Shown: positions 45,571-58,640, numbered from the stretch's first letter. The stretch: DNA of 64,000 nt from Chrysomallon squamiferum (GCA_012295275.1 CM022677.1:15722970-15786969); one strand, 5' to 3'. Translations and numbers: made by a program. The notes: generated from the letters alone by a model not told the origin.

Positions 45571-46520
45571 CAAAAATTGTAATTTTAAAAGACTGAATGT
45601 TTTTGTTTTTTTTACAATTAGTATAATATAGAAGGTTGGTGGATGTGAAAATTCCTGAAAGAATTCCTTACAGACTGAGTCTTTGATACTTTTCACAATG
45701 AGACACACTGTTTATTATTACCATCATTTTAATTTCACATTTTACTGACAGGATTAGATTTATATTTTGACAGCCACATATATTTGTTATTATTATTAGT
45801 ATTATTATTATAGTTATTGTTATTGTTATAATTATTATTATTCTAAATCTTACTTTCAGGTTTGTTTATTTCTAGAGATCAGTGATCAGAACGTGCAGGA
45901 GGCCATATTGAGGTTAATATGTAATATCAGTTTATTCAACAAGATAATATGAAGTTATATTGGTTTAATTATCAAAATTAAATAAAAATAAAATAAAATA
46001 ATTTCTTCATGAATAATTGTTTAAAATGAAATTATAATAGTAATTTTAATCATTATTTTGATCTCAGACTTTTTACATTATTAAACAATGTTATATGATT
46101 AATTAAACATGTTAAACATCATAAATGTAAATCTTTGTAATAGTTTAAATTAAAGATTCTATATTTTATAATATCAATGTCTGTAGATTGTCCTGACATT
46201 GTTTCAAGAAAAAACATTTAGTTAAATTATGTTTTATTTAGAAATCTAGAAATGTACACTATCTCAATGTTTCAAATATTTGGTAAAAAAAATAAAATAA
46301 ATAAAGATTAAAAATATTTTTATTAATAATTTAGAAATACTGATCTCTGTACTGTTGTCAGCTTCCATCATATGATTTTTACATCAAGAACAAAATAACT
46401 AATATTTACTATTGCAGAATTTTCAGTATCCACACACACTTCAACATTTTACCATTAGTAAACAAATATAGCTATATATTAATGTTTCTATTTCTTTTTA
46501 AATAATATTTACTATTTTAG
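45571..46520. other. Noncoding AT-rich sequence
   Basis: A partial duplicate of the next exon's acceptor region (tatttactattgcag|aattttcagtatccacac) is at about 46404-46450. Otherwise nothing recognised. Confidence 0.5.
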
Positions 46521-46630
46521 AATTCTCAATGCCCACATATATTTCAACATGTCTGAAAGATTTCACAATGGTGTTGTTGTTGTGTGATGCTGCTGTCAAC
46601 ACTCCTACCTATGTCAGCAAATACTACTGG
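46521..46630 (+). CDS. Unidentified + strand gene, exon a
   Basis: tttactattttag acceptor. 36 codons FSMPTYISTCLKDFTMVLLL, CDAAVNTPTYVSKYYW, then a gtaatg donor. A hydrophobic stretch (MVLLL) is visible. The codon phase would join the next exon perfectly if the last G were intronic, so there is either a one-base indel or an unseen exon between. Confidence 0.4.
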
Positions 46631-47011
46631 GTAATGTAATTATAACAATTTTACTATTTGAATTAGTTTGAACATTTAAATAAAGACTGTTTTATTACCA
46701 GTATCAGGAATTTGAAATTTACTTAAACTAGTGTCGTAAAATATTCTTAACAGAAGTGTCCCAATAGATTGTTCTGTAAATAATAGAAAGTACAAAGTAT
46801 AAACAGTTAATAACACTATATTATTGCACTTCATTATTGACATGTTAAATTATTAAGTACAGAGATAGAGCTAGTTCATAACAGTATACTGTTATAACTT
46901 TATTAACATGTTTGTTTATAAGTAGTTATGTTAACAACAAAATTTAAGATGATAATCAAGGACTTGCACATGTGAAAATATTTAAATAATATTTGTTTCC
47001 TGGTTTTACAG

Positions 47012-47093
47012 GGATCTTTGGATTTTTAGTTTTCCAGCTAAAATAATGTGGAAGATTCTAGAAAGTCACCCAGATTTCAGTGTCAAAAACCAG
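47012..47093 (+). CDS. Unidentified + strand gene, exon b
   Basis: cctggttttacag acceptor, AACCAG|gtgagc donor (strong). One base plus 27 codons DLWIFSFPAKIMWKILESHP then DFSVKNQ. Protein-like, rich in aromatic residues; not recognised. The following intron holds the gypsy relic. Confidence 0.45.
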
Positions 47094-47099
47094 GTGAGC

Positions 47100-49480
47100 C
47101 TGTCATTACATAGTAGATGGTGACAGATGACAAAAACAAAACTGTAAACTATGAATTAATCTATCTACTGTTTAACTTGATAGTGAACTTGATTATCAAG
47201 TCTTTTAGATTTGTGTTGAAACCAAGAACTAGAGTGGGTGTTTTGTCATCAGTGGTAGAAGTAGAAGAGCCTCAGTCAATAAATAACATGGAGGTAAAAT
47301 TTAGAAAGACAGGAACAGGAGAAGAGTTTTGCATGGAGCAGATTACAGAATTTGACAGATTTCAAATTGATATCTCATTATTCTGATGAACAGAAGAAAA
47401 TGTTAGAAAGAATACTTAACAAATACTCTGATATTAAAGAGAATACTTAACTGATGTATTTGCTAAAGATAACATTGATTTGGGTTTACTGACACTGTAA
47501 AATATCACATATGCACAACTGATAACATACTAGTGTCAACCATACAGAAGAATTTCACACAGTCAGTATCAGAAAGTCAAGGAGCTGATCAAGAAACTTA
47601 TAAAACAAGATGCAATTTGACCCACCCACAGCCCATATGCATCTCCTATTGTTATAATGAGAAAAACAGACAACACAATTCATCTGTGTGTGGACTACAG
47701 GTGGTTGAATGCTAAAACTAGGAAAGACTGATTTCCACTACCTGCAATAGAAGAGTCATTAGATGCTTTGCACAGAGCAAACTGGTTCACTACACGGATA
47801 TGGCCAGTGAATACAACCAAGTTGCAGTTGAGGATAAAAACAAAGACAAAATGCATTCATCACTCCAATGGGTTTGTTTGAATACAATCATATGCTGTTT
47901 GGTTTATCAGGAGCACCAGCCACATTTCAAAGACTTTAGAGAGCAGATATTTCATTGTTCTTTTTTTTTATGTGTACATAGAAAAACTAGAAGAGGTATT
48001 TAAAATTTTAAAACAGCATGGGCTCAAACTAAAACCAAGCAAATGCCATTTCCTTCAGAAAGAAGTGAAATAGGATATGATCCAGACAAAATAATGGCTG
48101 TTCTTGAATGGGAAGTTCCAAAGACACCAAAGGACCTGATGTCATTTTTGCAGTTTGCCAGTTACTTTGATGATATGTTAAAGGATTCTCAGTTACTGCT
48201 CGACCTTTGCATTCTCTGGTGAACGGGTTCTGAGATAAGAAAAATCAAGCATTGTTAAAGGGTGTTAGGGATGAGAGTTGTCAAAAAGAGATACTTTAAA
48301 AGACAAGTTAACTTCAGCTCCAGTATCAGGAAATGCTGATTTAAGTGAACATTTCAAGTTTTCAGTGAGTGGGAGCAGTACTGTCACAAGAGGAGCAAAA
48401 TGGGCAAAGGAAAGAAATTACATATGTTAGACAGAACTTGAGACCCACTGAGAGAAACATGAATAATAACAGTTCCATGAAATTAGAGCTTGGTCTGAAA
48501 TGAGCTGTGACTGAAAAGATTAAAGATTATCTTCTCAAACATCAATTTACCATATATACAGACAACAGTCCAGTAAGTCATCTTGATAACACAAAATTAC
48601 ATGCAGTGGATGAAACATGGGGGTCTCTGCTGGCAGAATTTGATTTTGATGTGAAATATCATTCAACACAATAAGAATACCAATGGTCTATCCAGGAAGA
48701 AATATCATGAATGATGTCTACTTCAGTGGAAGCTGCATTGAGAGATACTGCTATTAGTACAGAAGTTACACAACCAATGAGACAAGTTATAAAATCATGG
48801 TGGAAGAAAAGTCACACAATAAACTGTCACAGTGGAAGCCACAACATCATTTCGAAGCTTTAGAAGAATTAGCAGTGATGCAGACAAAAGACAAGTTAGT
48901 AAGGAGATTGCTGTATTACATGGCTATCATGCAGAGCTGAGAGAAGATTAGAAGAATCAGGTTTCTTCACACTAATCTGGCAATGGGACAGATTATTTCT
49001 TGAAAACAACGTACTTTACAGAAACGTAAGTATGCAGCAGACTGTACTACCAGGAATCATGAAGAAGAACGTTCTGTAGAGTTTACACAATCAGAGACAC
49101 CAGGGTTTTGAAAGAAGCATGAATCTTATTAGAAGAAGATGTTGCTGGCTTGCAGTGCACAAAGATGTGGAACAATGGTGTAAAGAGTGTGAAAGGTGTA
49201 TGGTGGCTAAACTGCCACAACCCAAACTGAAACTACCTTTGGGACATCGTATTGTTATTAGACCTCATGAGATTGTAGCCATGGATTTCACAGTGCTGCA
49301 GCCATCTTCAAGAGGCAAAGAAAATGTCTTAAACATGACTTTATGTTTTCTAGTATTTATTTTGTTTGTAACATTAAAAAGTTCTTACTTCATTTCTGTT
49401 GGCGATGACCGTCCAGTTCTTCAACATCAACTCAAACACATCGAGAGTCAGTTTGCTGTTCATCTTATCTAGAAGAAATA
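47100..49480 (+). pseudogene. Ty3/gypsy retrotransposon pol relic
   Basis: Successive pol domains are readable in changing frames. 47215-47385: linker before RT (LKPRTRVGVLSSVVEVE...). 47530-48100: reverse transcriptase, with RLCVDYRWLNAKTRK-like and MASEYNQVAVEDKNKDK blocks, an LSGAPATFQRL-like block and the LKPSKCHFLQKEV block. About 48300-48700: RNase H region (YTDNSPVSHL-like). 49085-49340: integrase zinc domain, HNHQGF...C..C, with LAVHKDVEQWCKECERCMVA and the MDFT segment that starts the catalytic core. Many stops and frameshifts. No LTRs recognised. Inactive insertion within the + strand gene. Confidence 0.9.
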
Positions 49481-50208
49481 TCACATTCCTTCCTCTCTAC
49501 AAACATAAATACAATTATTATTAGTAAATACTGTCTTAGAATGACTTAGAAAATATCCTTTTGACCTGAAAAACAAAAATATTTGGAGATTGTGTTGAAT
49601 GGTTTAATGGTTCAAGGATTTTCTGTCTGAAATGTTTAATTACGTGTTCACACATGGATAGGAAGACACATTTCAATTTATTTTGTAATGGAGCCAGAAA
49701 CAGTCTGGTGGAAGCACTAATGTGATTTGATTCTGTGACTACCCACCCTTCATACACTGACTTACACATTGACTAGTTTGATAATCATACTGAAAACACA
49801 GCAGTCAGTTTAATTCATAGTTTACAGTTTTCTCTCTAACTTTATTCCAGTGATTAACCCCTGTGAAATAAAATACTTGATAACCAATTTGACTAGAAAA
49901 TAAAATAAAATAAAATATAATAAAATAAGGAAAGAAAATAATTAGGAAAAGTAGCTAAAAAATATTCATAAATCACGTTTTTCCTCGATATAATAGGTAT
50001 TGAAACAGACCTATTATTTTACTAATTATTTATTTATTATTATTTTTATTATATATAAATTAACAGAATTTAACTTTAAACACTGTAAATGTTTTAAAAA
50101 AAGATCAAAAATTAAAACCTTATATCACATAATCCTAATTTTGATTTAGAATTTAACAATTTATAAAACTGTTTATTTCTTTAAAAAAAATTATTCCAAT
50201 ATCTGTAG
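49481..50208. other. Intron-like AT-rich sequence
   Basis: Remainder of the large intron after the retroelement; no LTR or exon recognised. Confidence 0.4.
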
Positions 50209-50290
50209 AAATTAATGGTGGTTTAAGACCCAGCACAGACACAATGCAAGATCAATTATTAATGGAGCCCAGTGCGGAATGGGAAACAGG
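50209..50290 (+). CDS. Unidentified + strand gene, exon c
   Basis: atatctgtag acceptor. Two bases plus 26 codons INGGLRPSTDTMQDQLLMEP, SAEWET, then GG|gtaatt. Its phases do not match exons b or d directly, so exons are missing or the gene is decayed. Confidence 0.4.
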
Positions 50291-50465
50291 GTAATTTTTC
50301 AAGGGTAGAGTGACCTCTGGGATCATTTTAGATTCTTATTTATTAAAACTAGTTGTAATTAAAACATTTATCAATTTAAATACTGATAAATTAAAAATTT
50401 AACAAACTATTAATCATATATATGTATATTATAAGTTTTAATATACTTCTGTGTTATATTTACAG

Positions 50466-50512
50466 ATGACTGAACTTCCACTGCAGTCCATGTTGTCCAC
50501 AATGTTGATCAT
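50466..50512 (+). CDS. Unidentified + strand gene, exon d
   Basis: atatttacag acceptor, ATGTTGATCAT|gtgagt donor. MTELPLQSMLSTMLI plus two bases. Joins exon e in phase. Confidence 0.4.
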
Positions 50513-51121
50513 GTGAGTTCACGTGACAGAATTCTCACATTGTCCCCATGTTGTCTGAGCAGAATGTTCTCTACACACCAAAGGTTTGAAACTGCTTTTT
50601 TTATTGGTTTCAAAGATATAATTAAACTAATACTATATAAGAAAATAATTAAAACAGATTAGTTATTATTAACAAAAATCTTATATACAACATCCTATGT
50701 TTTGGAAATTAAAAAAAAAAAAAAAAAAAAAAAGCAAAGTGAACTCTTTATTATTAAAATCCAAGAAAAAAAGGCATCCAAAATATTATTTTGTTTATTT
50801 ATGGTGAACAATCTTGTTAATTATGATGTTTACCACAAAACTGAAGAAACTCACTGATTATGAACACTAAAAATTATAAACTTCTGTATTTTAAAAAAAA
50901 TAACAGATAAGCAGATAATTTTCAAGAAATATCTTAATGATGATTATAAGATGTAAAATGTATTTATTATGACTAAATAATTTTTAATTTTTAATACTTT
51001 AGGTAACTTTTAAATAATAATTTGCTATCCTTCCCAATGATAAACGTTATATTTTTTTTTTAGTAAATCAATTTTATTTATTATGGTTATCAGTGATAAG
51101 TTTTGTTTACTACTTTGACAG

Positions 51122-51301
51122 GATACACAATCCCTTGCTGACCAGAAAAAGTTCTGTCAGGCCAAGGATGACTAGGCTTGTAGTACAATTCAGTGAAGAA
51201 CAATCATTTCTTCAGTTCTTGGTGTTAAAAGAAATTTGTACCAACTCAGAAACTCAGATGAATTCATGTGTTTGAAATCAGATGCTGAGTATAATGGACA
51301 G
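51122..51301 (+). pseudogene. Unidentified + strand gene, exon e (frameshifted)
   Basis: ctttgacag acceptor. In the phase left by exon d it reads IHNPLLTRKSSVRPRMTRLV, VQFSEEQSFLQFLVLKEI, CTNSETQ, stopping at 51273-51275. A shifted frame reads SDEFMCLKSDAEYNGQ to ATGGACAG|gtaatt, in phase with exon f. One indel therefore explains both halves: a damaged exon or a sequencing error. Confidence 0.4.
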
Positions 51302-51868
51302 GTAATTCAGTTTACAACTAGATTTTATAAACTGTAAAATATAAATCATTTAATGTCATATGAGAATATTTTTAATATTATTATCTTTATATATAATTTT
51401 CTTTTTTTAAATAATGGTATCTCTAGATGCAAAGAAAAAGACAAACCATATCATTGATATAGCAGTTGGGAGAAAAGGACTACTTTAGAAAATGTATCTT
51501 CAAAAATTAATACATAAAGATTATTGATCTTACTTGTTGTCAATAGAATATATTAATTTATTTACTTAATTAAAAGTAAAATAGATGTTACTGCTTTAAA
51601 AAAGAAAAAATATGTATTATTATAAAAATATTAATCAAGTATCTGAGTTGATTTTTCAAACTTGTATTAAACACACATTTCCCCAGCCAGTGAAAAAAAA
51701 GAGGTCCAACAAGAACTGTTTAAATAAATATAATTAAACTTTATTTTATTTCAATTAAATTGACTGTACTTATTATTGGTTGAAAACATTACTTCAGATT
51801 CAAATGATAAAATATAAAATTATAGTGGGTCTTGTTAAAATGTTTGAATGTAAAATTTTATATTTCAG

Positions 51869-51961
51869 AAAGCTATTTACAAGTATTGTTATCCACTGAA
51901 TCTAAATGACTTGTCAAGTTTGCCTCCAAGTTCTTCAAGTTTTCTGACTGTACTGATCTAA
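51869..51961 (+). CDS. Unidentified + strand gene, terminal exon f
   Basis: tttatatttcag acceptor, phase 0: KAIYKYCYPLNLNDLSSLPP, SSSSFLTVLI, TAA at 51959-51961. Ser/Pro-rich tail. Completes the + strand exon series. Confidence 0.4.
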   Translation, partial: KAIYKYCYPLNLNDLSSLPPSSSSFLTVLI

Positions 51962-52835
51962 GTAAACAGAAGACAAAACATCTCCAAAGTAAATATAAAG
52001 AACTGAATAACTGGATAAAATTCAAAGCTTTTAGGAAATTCCACACCAAAATAACATTTTAAAAACATTACTTGTGTGAATCAAGGACTGTTCTTATTGA
52101 AGAATTTATAATATTGCGATACTGAATTTAGATTCAAAGCTACAATGTTGTTCATGAAAGTTGTGATCAGATATACTCAGTATACTGAATGTTTGTACCA
52201 GACACAGCACCAAGTACAGACAAGTTACTTTTTGAAAATGATTTAATGTCAGAAATCCTTGTTTACTGACTTAAAACAAAAACACACACTTCATATTAAA
52301 AAAATGTTTGGTTTAAGGGAGATAATTGTTTTTAAATTTAATTTTATATTTTTAAATAATTGTTTTTGAAATAATAATGTACTTAATAATCTAATCAAAA
52401 CTTAAAATAAAAAAATACCAAGTGTTCTGGTAAAGATTTATCCTATAAAACTTTGTTAAAACATAAAATGGAATCAGTTGTGTAAACCTATATTTATCAT
52501 GTATTTGTTGTTTGGAAGATAAAATCATAAATTGAAAATGTTCTTAATGACTAATTTGCAGGTTTCATTATCTGTCAAGTTATTTATTAAGTTTTATAGT
52601 TTTTGTAAACAAATGTCTTGGTATTCTTTTTTTATGTTGTATATTTTATTAATATATTTTTATTGATCAATCGAAATCATGGTAGCCTCTCAACTCTTTA
52701 AAAGGTTATGAAATATTTAAAATAATTTTTAATTTGAAACTTACAAACGTTTTATATCATGGTTTTCTACATTTTTGATTACAGATTTTGGCAAAGTTTT
52801 TCTAAAATTGTATTTTTTGTAATCTAGAACAAATA
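51962..52835. other. Probable 3' UTR/intergenic
   Basis: AT-rich with several aataaa-like signals; no exon recognised. Confidence 0.4.
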
Positions 52836-53125
52836 GACTCACTGACTAGTAGTACACACTCACAGAGTAGTACATACTATCACCTCTAATATTCTAGTCA
52901 TCAAAAAAACAGACTCACTGTTAGTACATACCACAGGCTTTAATGCACTGACTGGAACAAACAGTCTCACAGCCTTTAATATACCAGACACTGCGCACTG
53001 ACAGGAACAAATGGACTCAATGACAGGATAGTACATTAAAAATGGTTGGAACAAACAGACTCACTGACAGGGTAGTACATACCACAGCTTTTAATATAGT
53101 AGACACAGTGCACTGGCTGGAACCA
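52836..53125. repeat. ~72-bp minisatellite, inverted copies
   Basis: Four diverged units (caaacagactcactgacagg, gtagtacataccacag, ctttaatatagtagacacag) are the reverse complement of the 20205-21395 family. Confidence 0.9.
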
Positions 53126-54529
53126 AAAATATTTATACATAACTAACTTCCGATTTTTATTTTCAGTCTAAATAAATATATGTTTTTACATAAAACTGGC
53201 GGTACACAATCTATGACACACTTAAAGTTACTTTGAATTAGTTATTTGTTAAATAAACCTTGAAATGGAACACCCTGCTATTGGCTTTACATTTTTGTTT
53301 ATCAATATTTATAACTGTTTTCAGGATATGAAAATAAATTTTTATTTTAACTGACATTGTTTTTTAAGTAAAAACAAAACAACAGCAAAAAAAAAAAAAA
53401 TAATAAAAAATAATAAAAAATTAAAATAAATAAATAAAATAAAATAAAAACAACAAAAAATGTGTAAAACCCATGAAAATAAATAAATAAATAAATAAAT
53501 AAATATTAAACTGCAAATTACAAAAATATGTATTTAATTGCAAAGATAGGAATCAAAAGCACATTTTTAAAATAAGAGCTCCAAAATTGTTAAAAGTTAA
53601 AAGAAAAACACACACACAGTCATATATAATCATAATAATAATAACTAATGATTATAATAAAAAAAAGTAGTAGTATAAATTAATTATAACAGTTAAAAAG
53701 AAGAAACATTTTTAGATTTGCAATGTAACATACTGAGAAATGAAAATATAAAAATAAAATGAATGGCTGAGAAAGAAAAATAAAACACTAAATAAAATAA
53801 TAAGTGTATGTCTGTTTGTATATTTAAGTGTGCATGTTTATCAGTGTCTGTGTGTGTGTTTGTTGAAGTAAATAGAGACACATTAGAAGTATAAATAATT
53901 ACCATTGAATTATACACACAACTGCACACATTAAACTTTCAGAACCAAGACAAATAACAACAAACCCACCTATAAAAAAAAAAAACATGGAAGACATTAA
54001 ACCCACTAATTCAAATGATTCAGAAATGAAAATTAGGATTTACAACAGACAGCAGGCAAAAAGACCAAAATAGAAAAAAGTTGACTAGAAGCAAAAGGTG
54101 ATAAATAAAAAAACAACAAACACTTACTCAGACAAAACCCTGAATGGAAAATAAAAAAAAAGTGGACATTCTGGTATCCTTACAAACATATATACCACAG
54201 CATACAAATACAGAAGAAAACCAATCTCCAAACAGAAAAAAAACTGAGATATCTTGACTAGGCAAAAATCTCCTCAATCAGCAAAACAGCAGAAATCATA
54301 ACAAAAAGTGACAACTGAATGAAAATTTATTTACAGATGAACACAAAACTTAAAGGCTTTTGGTCCCAGTGTAAACATCTGGGATCAACATTTTCTTACT
54401 GGGAATTATCGTCACTAATCCTGAAACTCTGACTCAACAAACAGTAAAACAGTCTGCACATTAACAACAACAACAACACAAAGCCAAATGAGTGAAAAAA
54501 ATAAGACAACAATTAAAACATACCTTTCA
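53126..54529. other. A-rich noncoding sequence
   Basis: Long A/AT-rich stretches (for example 53385-53510, (AAAT)n). No exon recognised; ORFs are low complexity. Confidence 0.5.
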
Positions 54530-54790
54530 CAACAGTCCAGTTTTTAAACAACAGTCAGCCATATTGAAATGGAGAATAGAGTTGGTGAATGTTATATAGT
54601 AAATAAATAAAATAAACACCATTCATCATCAAAACACAAAATAATTTTAGTAACAAACTACATAACAACCTTACCAAACTCAGAATCAGCTAGTCCACCA
54701 ATCCAAATACAATCAAATTCAAACACAAAATAAACACAACACCAAACTGTAGATGTGGAATTTCTGAAATCATGAAACATTACTGAGTTC
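54530..54790. repeat. Inverted duplication arm (partner 19890-20204)
   Basis: The reverse complement matches 20204-19980 in order, including cagtttggtgttgtgtttat and tagctgattctgagtttggt. Confidence 0.85.
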
Positions 54791-55268
54791 TCTGTCCAAA
54801 GTCTGTCCATATGCTCCATTACTTTTTCAATGAATTAAAAATTGAATTTACACTTAAAAACATCTGGGATAGCAACAGTGAAAAACTTTAATTCAAACAA
54901 ATAAATAGATACAAATGGTTGATTAAATAAATTCAAAAACATAACATAAAATAACAAATTAAAAAAAATAAATAGCATACACAATAACAAACAAAATAAA
55001 AAGCAAATACACCAACAAAAAATAATTATATAAATTATTAAATTAACAGATCAACTGACTCACCAGCTGATAGATTGGCTGACACAGAGTTACAGAACAT
55101 ATTTTAAAAATTCCACATTTTCTTGACACAAGGAAGTAAACTGGTTCTGGCTGGAGTGGGCGTTTGGAATGTGAACTTACTGTTCAAAGTTACAAAACAA
55201 ATGGGAGACTGCAGCAGGAAATGAACTGGGAAGATGCTGACCAAAACAGACTATACCAGCTGCAGAAA

Positions 55269-55418
55269 TTACAATTTTACACTTGTGTACCAAATTGTTA
55301 TAACTTTTCTTTCTTCTTCCACAATGTGTAGATGCTCAAATTGCTCTCCAAACACTCTCATTTTCTCTTCTGCTGGAAGACTGGACGTTTGCTCTATCTT
55401 CTCACTGTTAGCAGAGAT
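55269..55418 (-). CDS. Terminal exon candidate on - strand
   Basis: ttgtcccaaaacag acceptor, then 49 codons ISANSEKIEQTSSLPAEEKM, RVFGEQFEHLHIVEEERKVI, TIWYTSVKL, TAA at 55271-55269. Charged and helical, with strong coding character. Not recognised. It lies in copy 4 of the cassette but has no duplicate elsewhere in the window. Confidence 0.45.
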   Translation of the reverse strand: MSANSEKIEQTSSLPAEEKMRVFGEQFEHLHIVEEERKVITIWYTSVKL

Positions 55419-55824
55419 CTGTTTTGGGACAATAAAAAGGACATTTATGTTCCACAGATTGATAAATGATGACCTAAAAAGGATTAAAAATCAGTGTCAG
55501 TGACATTAAACTGACATGTCAAACTGAATAAAAATGAAAACAAAATTTAAATTAACAAACAAAAACATACTGCAATATAAAATCAATTAATCTAAGAATT
55601 CATAGAATATCCTTAAAATTATATTTACTCTTTTAAATATGTTTCAGACCAGATTCCAGTAAATATCACTTAATCTGTTACAAAAATAACACATTATTCA
55701 AATTAATTATTACCCTATGCAATAGCAGTCTGTTGATACTCCCTCCAAAGTGAAGATTCAGTCTCACATGCAGACAGTATTTTCAAATCACTCACTTTGA
55801 ATACTGTGACAGACTCAGACAAAA

Positions 55825-55979
55825 TTAGTCATAATCTTGAGGAAAATGCTGCAGAAATTGAACTATCCTTTCTCTGTCTTCACATGTAAAAGTGTGTGAT
55901 TTAATTTTCTTCTGCCAGATTTCTTTCTCTCTCACAGTTACCCCACTCAGTCTGCAATGCTGTGAGTTTGTTCTAAATG
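55825..55979 (-). CDS. Exon candidate on - strand, 50 codons
   Basis: tttgtttacag acceptor, two bases then FRTNSQHCRLSGVTVREKEI, WQKKIKSHTFTCEDRERIVQ, FLQHFPQDYD and stop. Charged, protein-like, unidentified. A stop separates it from the downstream exon at 55418, so they cannot both be constitutive exons of one frame. Confidence 0.4.
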
Positions 55980-56139
55980 CTGTAAACAAACAATAAAATA
56001 TATAAGCAGACACCAGTAACCACACACACACACACAAATGTCCTCTATAAAAATGATGGAGAAATTACAAATTACCTGCTGCTTAAATAAAAAAAAATAC
56101 TAATGAAAAACCCATACACGTTCTCTTTGCTTTGTTCAT

Positions 56140-56473
56140 TGGAGACGTGCCATATCCTTTCAGCTGCTGAAAGTTTTAACTGTCTTTCAAGCTGTAGGTT
56201 ATGCAGGTCATGTCAGTAAGCACAAGGCTCGAAATTTAAAAGAAATTATCTCTTTTTTTTCTATAAATTATAACATATTAATAATTTTATTTATTTCACG
56301 TAAAAGGTTTGTTCGTAGTTCAAAAGTTGAAAGTATCGGCTTACCTTAATTTGTCAACATCTAAAAAGAAATACGAAAATTCTTTATTAATTAAAATAGC
56401 CCCACAAATTTAGTCCTAGTTATACAAATCAGCTGGTATGACATTTTCAAACAAACCTTGATAAAAATGGAAT

Positions 56474-56523
<50 letters not shown>

Positions 56524-57360
56524 TTATAGTATTATACGCTTGGATTTTTCAAAAGAAACAAAAATTAAAAAGCAACATGAAATGACAGTGAGTAAAGTTT
56601 AGCGTGTAGCAAAAATATGAAAATCAATGACTTTACTCTATAAAATATGCAGGCGTTCAACTTTTCTTTTTATTATTTATTATTTATTTCTTTATTTCTT
56701 TTATTTTTTTCTTTTTCTTTTTATTATTATTATTTTTTTCTTTTTCCGTGTAAATAATCCTACCGGAATTGAAAACGAAAAACAACAGCAAATACAAGGT
56801 TATAGAGTTATCTTCCATGATAACTTGTTCCGTTAACCAACCGATAATTATTTGCGTAACACTCAAAAAGTTCGCTAAATGTATTCGTTGGCGTCAATTT
56901 AGCCAATTAAAGGTGGAATTTAAAAAGAAAAACGATAGCAAACAATTAGTTACAAAGCTATAGTCTATGATAACTTGTTCCGTTAACCAACCGATAATCC
57001 TTTAACGTAGTGTTTATAATTAGATATTGGCAAATAATGTAAGCCGATATGTCCAACTTATGGAACTATCGGCAATCGTTTTATGTGAAATAAATATTTG
57101 CGATAAAAATATTGTGTTATAACTTATAAAAAAAAAGGTCACCCAAATAATATTTTTTGGGGCGACTAACTATAATAGTTCTAACATCCCAGTCGCCTAA
57201 ACGGAACTTTGGTCGCATTTGGTGACCTGGCGACTGGCCATTTCGAGTCCTGCATAAGAATCTCTCATATTAAGAAATCTGTTGGTACTATAAACTGTCA
57301 TTTTAATACTGTTTAAATATTTCATTCAGAACATGACAGTAATTGTATCTCAGAAAAATG
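56140..57360. repeat. Inverted duplication arm with R1 and GTTATC/GATAAC units
   Basis: 57115-57250 is R1 on the - strand with an intact empty site (cctaaacggaac). 56790-57010 holds two inverted units of the 19540-19795 repeat (gttccgttaaccaaccgata twice). (AAT)n at about 56478-56523. Confidence 0.85.
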
Positions 57361-57600
57361 TCCACAGATCTTGGATATAGTCACTACTGAGCCACCACGT
57401 GTAACATGTACTGTAACAGATGACATAGATCATGACCCCATTGTATCAGCCGTAACCCAGCATTAAATCCTCGTAATCATCTCCCCGATAATGAAAATCA
57501 ATTTTGTAAACCGTAAGTGAGAATGTTGATCGAGTGATCACTTCTCACCTTCCATTTACTTGTGGTCCTTTTATTGAGACAGAGCGGGATGTTACAATCT
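57360..57600 (-). pseudogene. Inverted copy of the Gag-protease-like relic
   Basis: On the - strand TCCCGCTCTGTCTCAATAAAA and gtaaatggaag parallel 18890-18960. RSTFSL occupies the place of GSTFSR, and WVTAD / SVTVHVTRGGSVV follow. Frameshifted and stopped. The divergence from the + copy is far larger than in the 1.7-kb direct repeat, so this duplication is older. Confidence 0.4.
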
Positions 57601-57649
57601 TCTAATATGTGAATACTTTTTTTTATTATTAGAATTATTTTTTCTTATC

Positions 57650-58470
57650 TTCACTGACTATACAGCGTATCCCATACACGATAAACAAATATAATTCTTT
57701 TCATAATTTCTTTAGTACTTAACTAAACGAAATAAATGAAACCGAAAACTAAATCTGAAAATATATCATTATTATTATTTTTATTTTCCTTTTTCAAACT
57801 GTTTTGTTGTTGTTAATGTTGTTACGATTATCGTTATATTCATTCCTATTATTAATGGACAACAGTTATTTCCCTTAGACTATGAAATTGACTAATTATT
57901 ATTATTATTATTATTAGTGGTAGTAGTAGTAGTACTAGTAGTACCAGTAGTAGGAGTATTTATATTTTTGTATTCTTAGTTTATTTCATATATTTAAAAT
58001 GTTTCTTTACTATTCAGAATAAAAATAAAAATGTATATTTGTTACGAAATTCCGTTTTGATATGTGAAAATTTGTGTATGTCATTTATTATGATTAGAGA
58101 AAGAGAGATTTGGGTTTCACTACTATTAAGTTTGTATGTTTTCATAAAAATGTCACTTCACTGTAAAAAAGTTTCAAATACATGTAAATACTGTTTTTAT
58201 GCCTTTTCATACTGACACGTTATTTAAATTTCACAGATATGATGATTTCTAATGTGGTAAAATGTTTAATTAAGTTTGTGTGTGTGTGTGCGTGAGTCTG
58301 TGTCTTTCCTCTGTCTTTAATTTTTGTTTGTTTGCATTTTTATTGTTGATATTATTGCTAACATTATTATTGTATTTTTATTACTATTTTTATTATTTTT
58401 GTTATTGTTGGTTAACTTTGCTGTTCCTTTTGCTGTTGGTTAACTTTGCTTTAGGTAATTTTGTATGGAG
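57650..58470. repeat. Inverted duplication arm (partner 7240-8150)
   Basis: See partner. Includes (TTA)n at about 57895-57915 matching (TAA)n at 7814, and agagagatttgggtttcact matching 7613-7635. Confidence 0.85.
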
Positions 58471-58640
58471 AGAAGAAAGAGCTAGAGAGAGAGATAGATA
58501 GAAAGACAGACAGAGAGAAAGACAAAGAGACACAGAGAGACAGACAGATAGACAGAGAGAGAAAAGAGAGAGTCAGAGAGACAGAGTTAGAGAGGTAGAG
58601 AGAATGGAAGAGAGACAGAAAAAGACACCTATCTTTCTAT
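58470..58640. repeat. Polypurine (GA-rich) tract
   Basis: gagagagaaagacaaagaga-type sequence, the complement of the 6545-7222 tract but about four times shorter. Confidence 0.85.

Noticed and set aside
47800-48003. 67-aa ORF treated as a separate gene
   Set aside because: It is the reverse-transcriptase segment of the decayed gypsy element.
53385-53510. A-rich run as a retrocopy poly-A tail
   Set aside because: Interrupted AAAT/AATA simple repeat with no target duplication or adjacent cDNA-like sequence.
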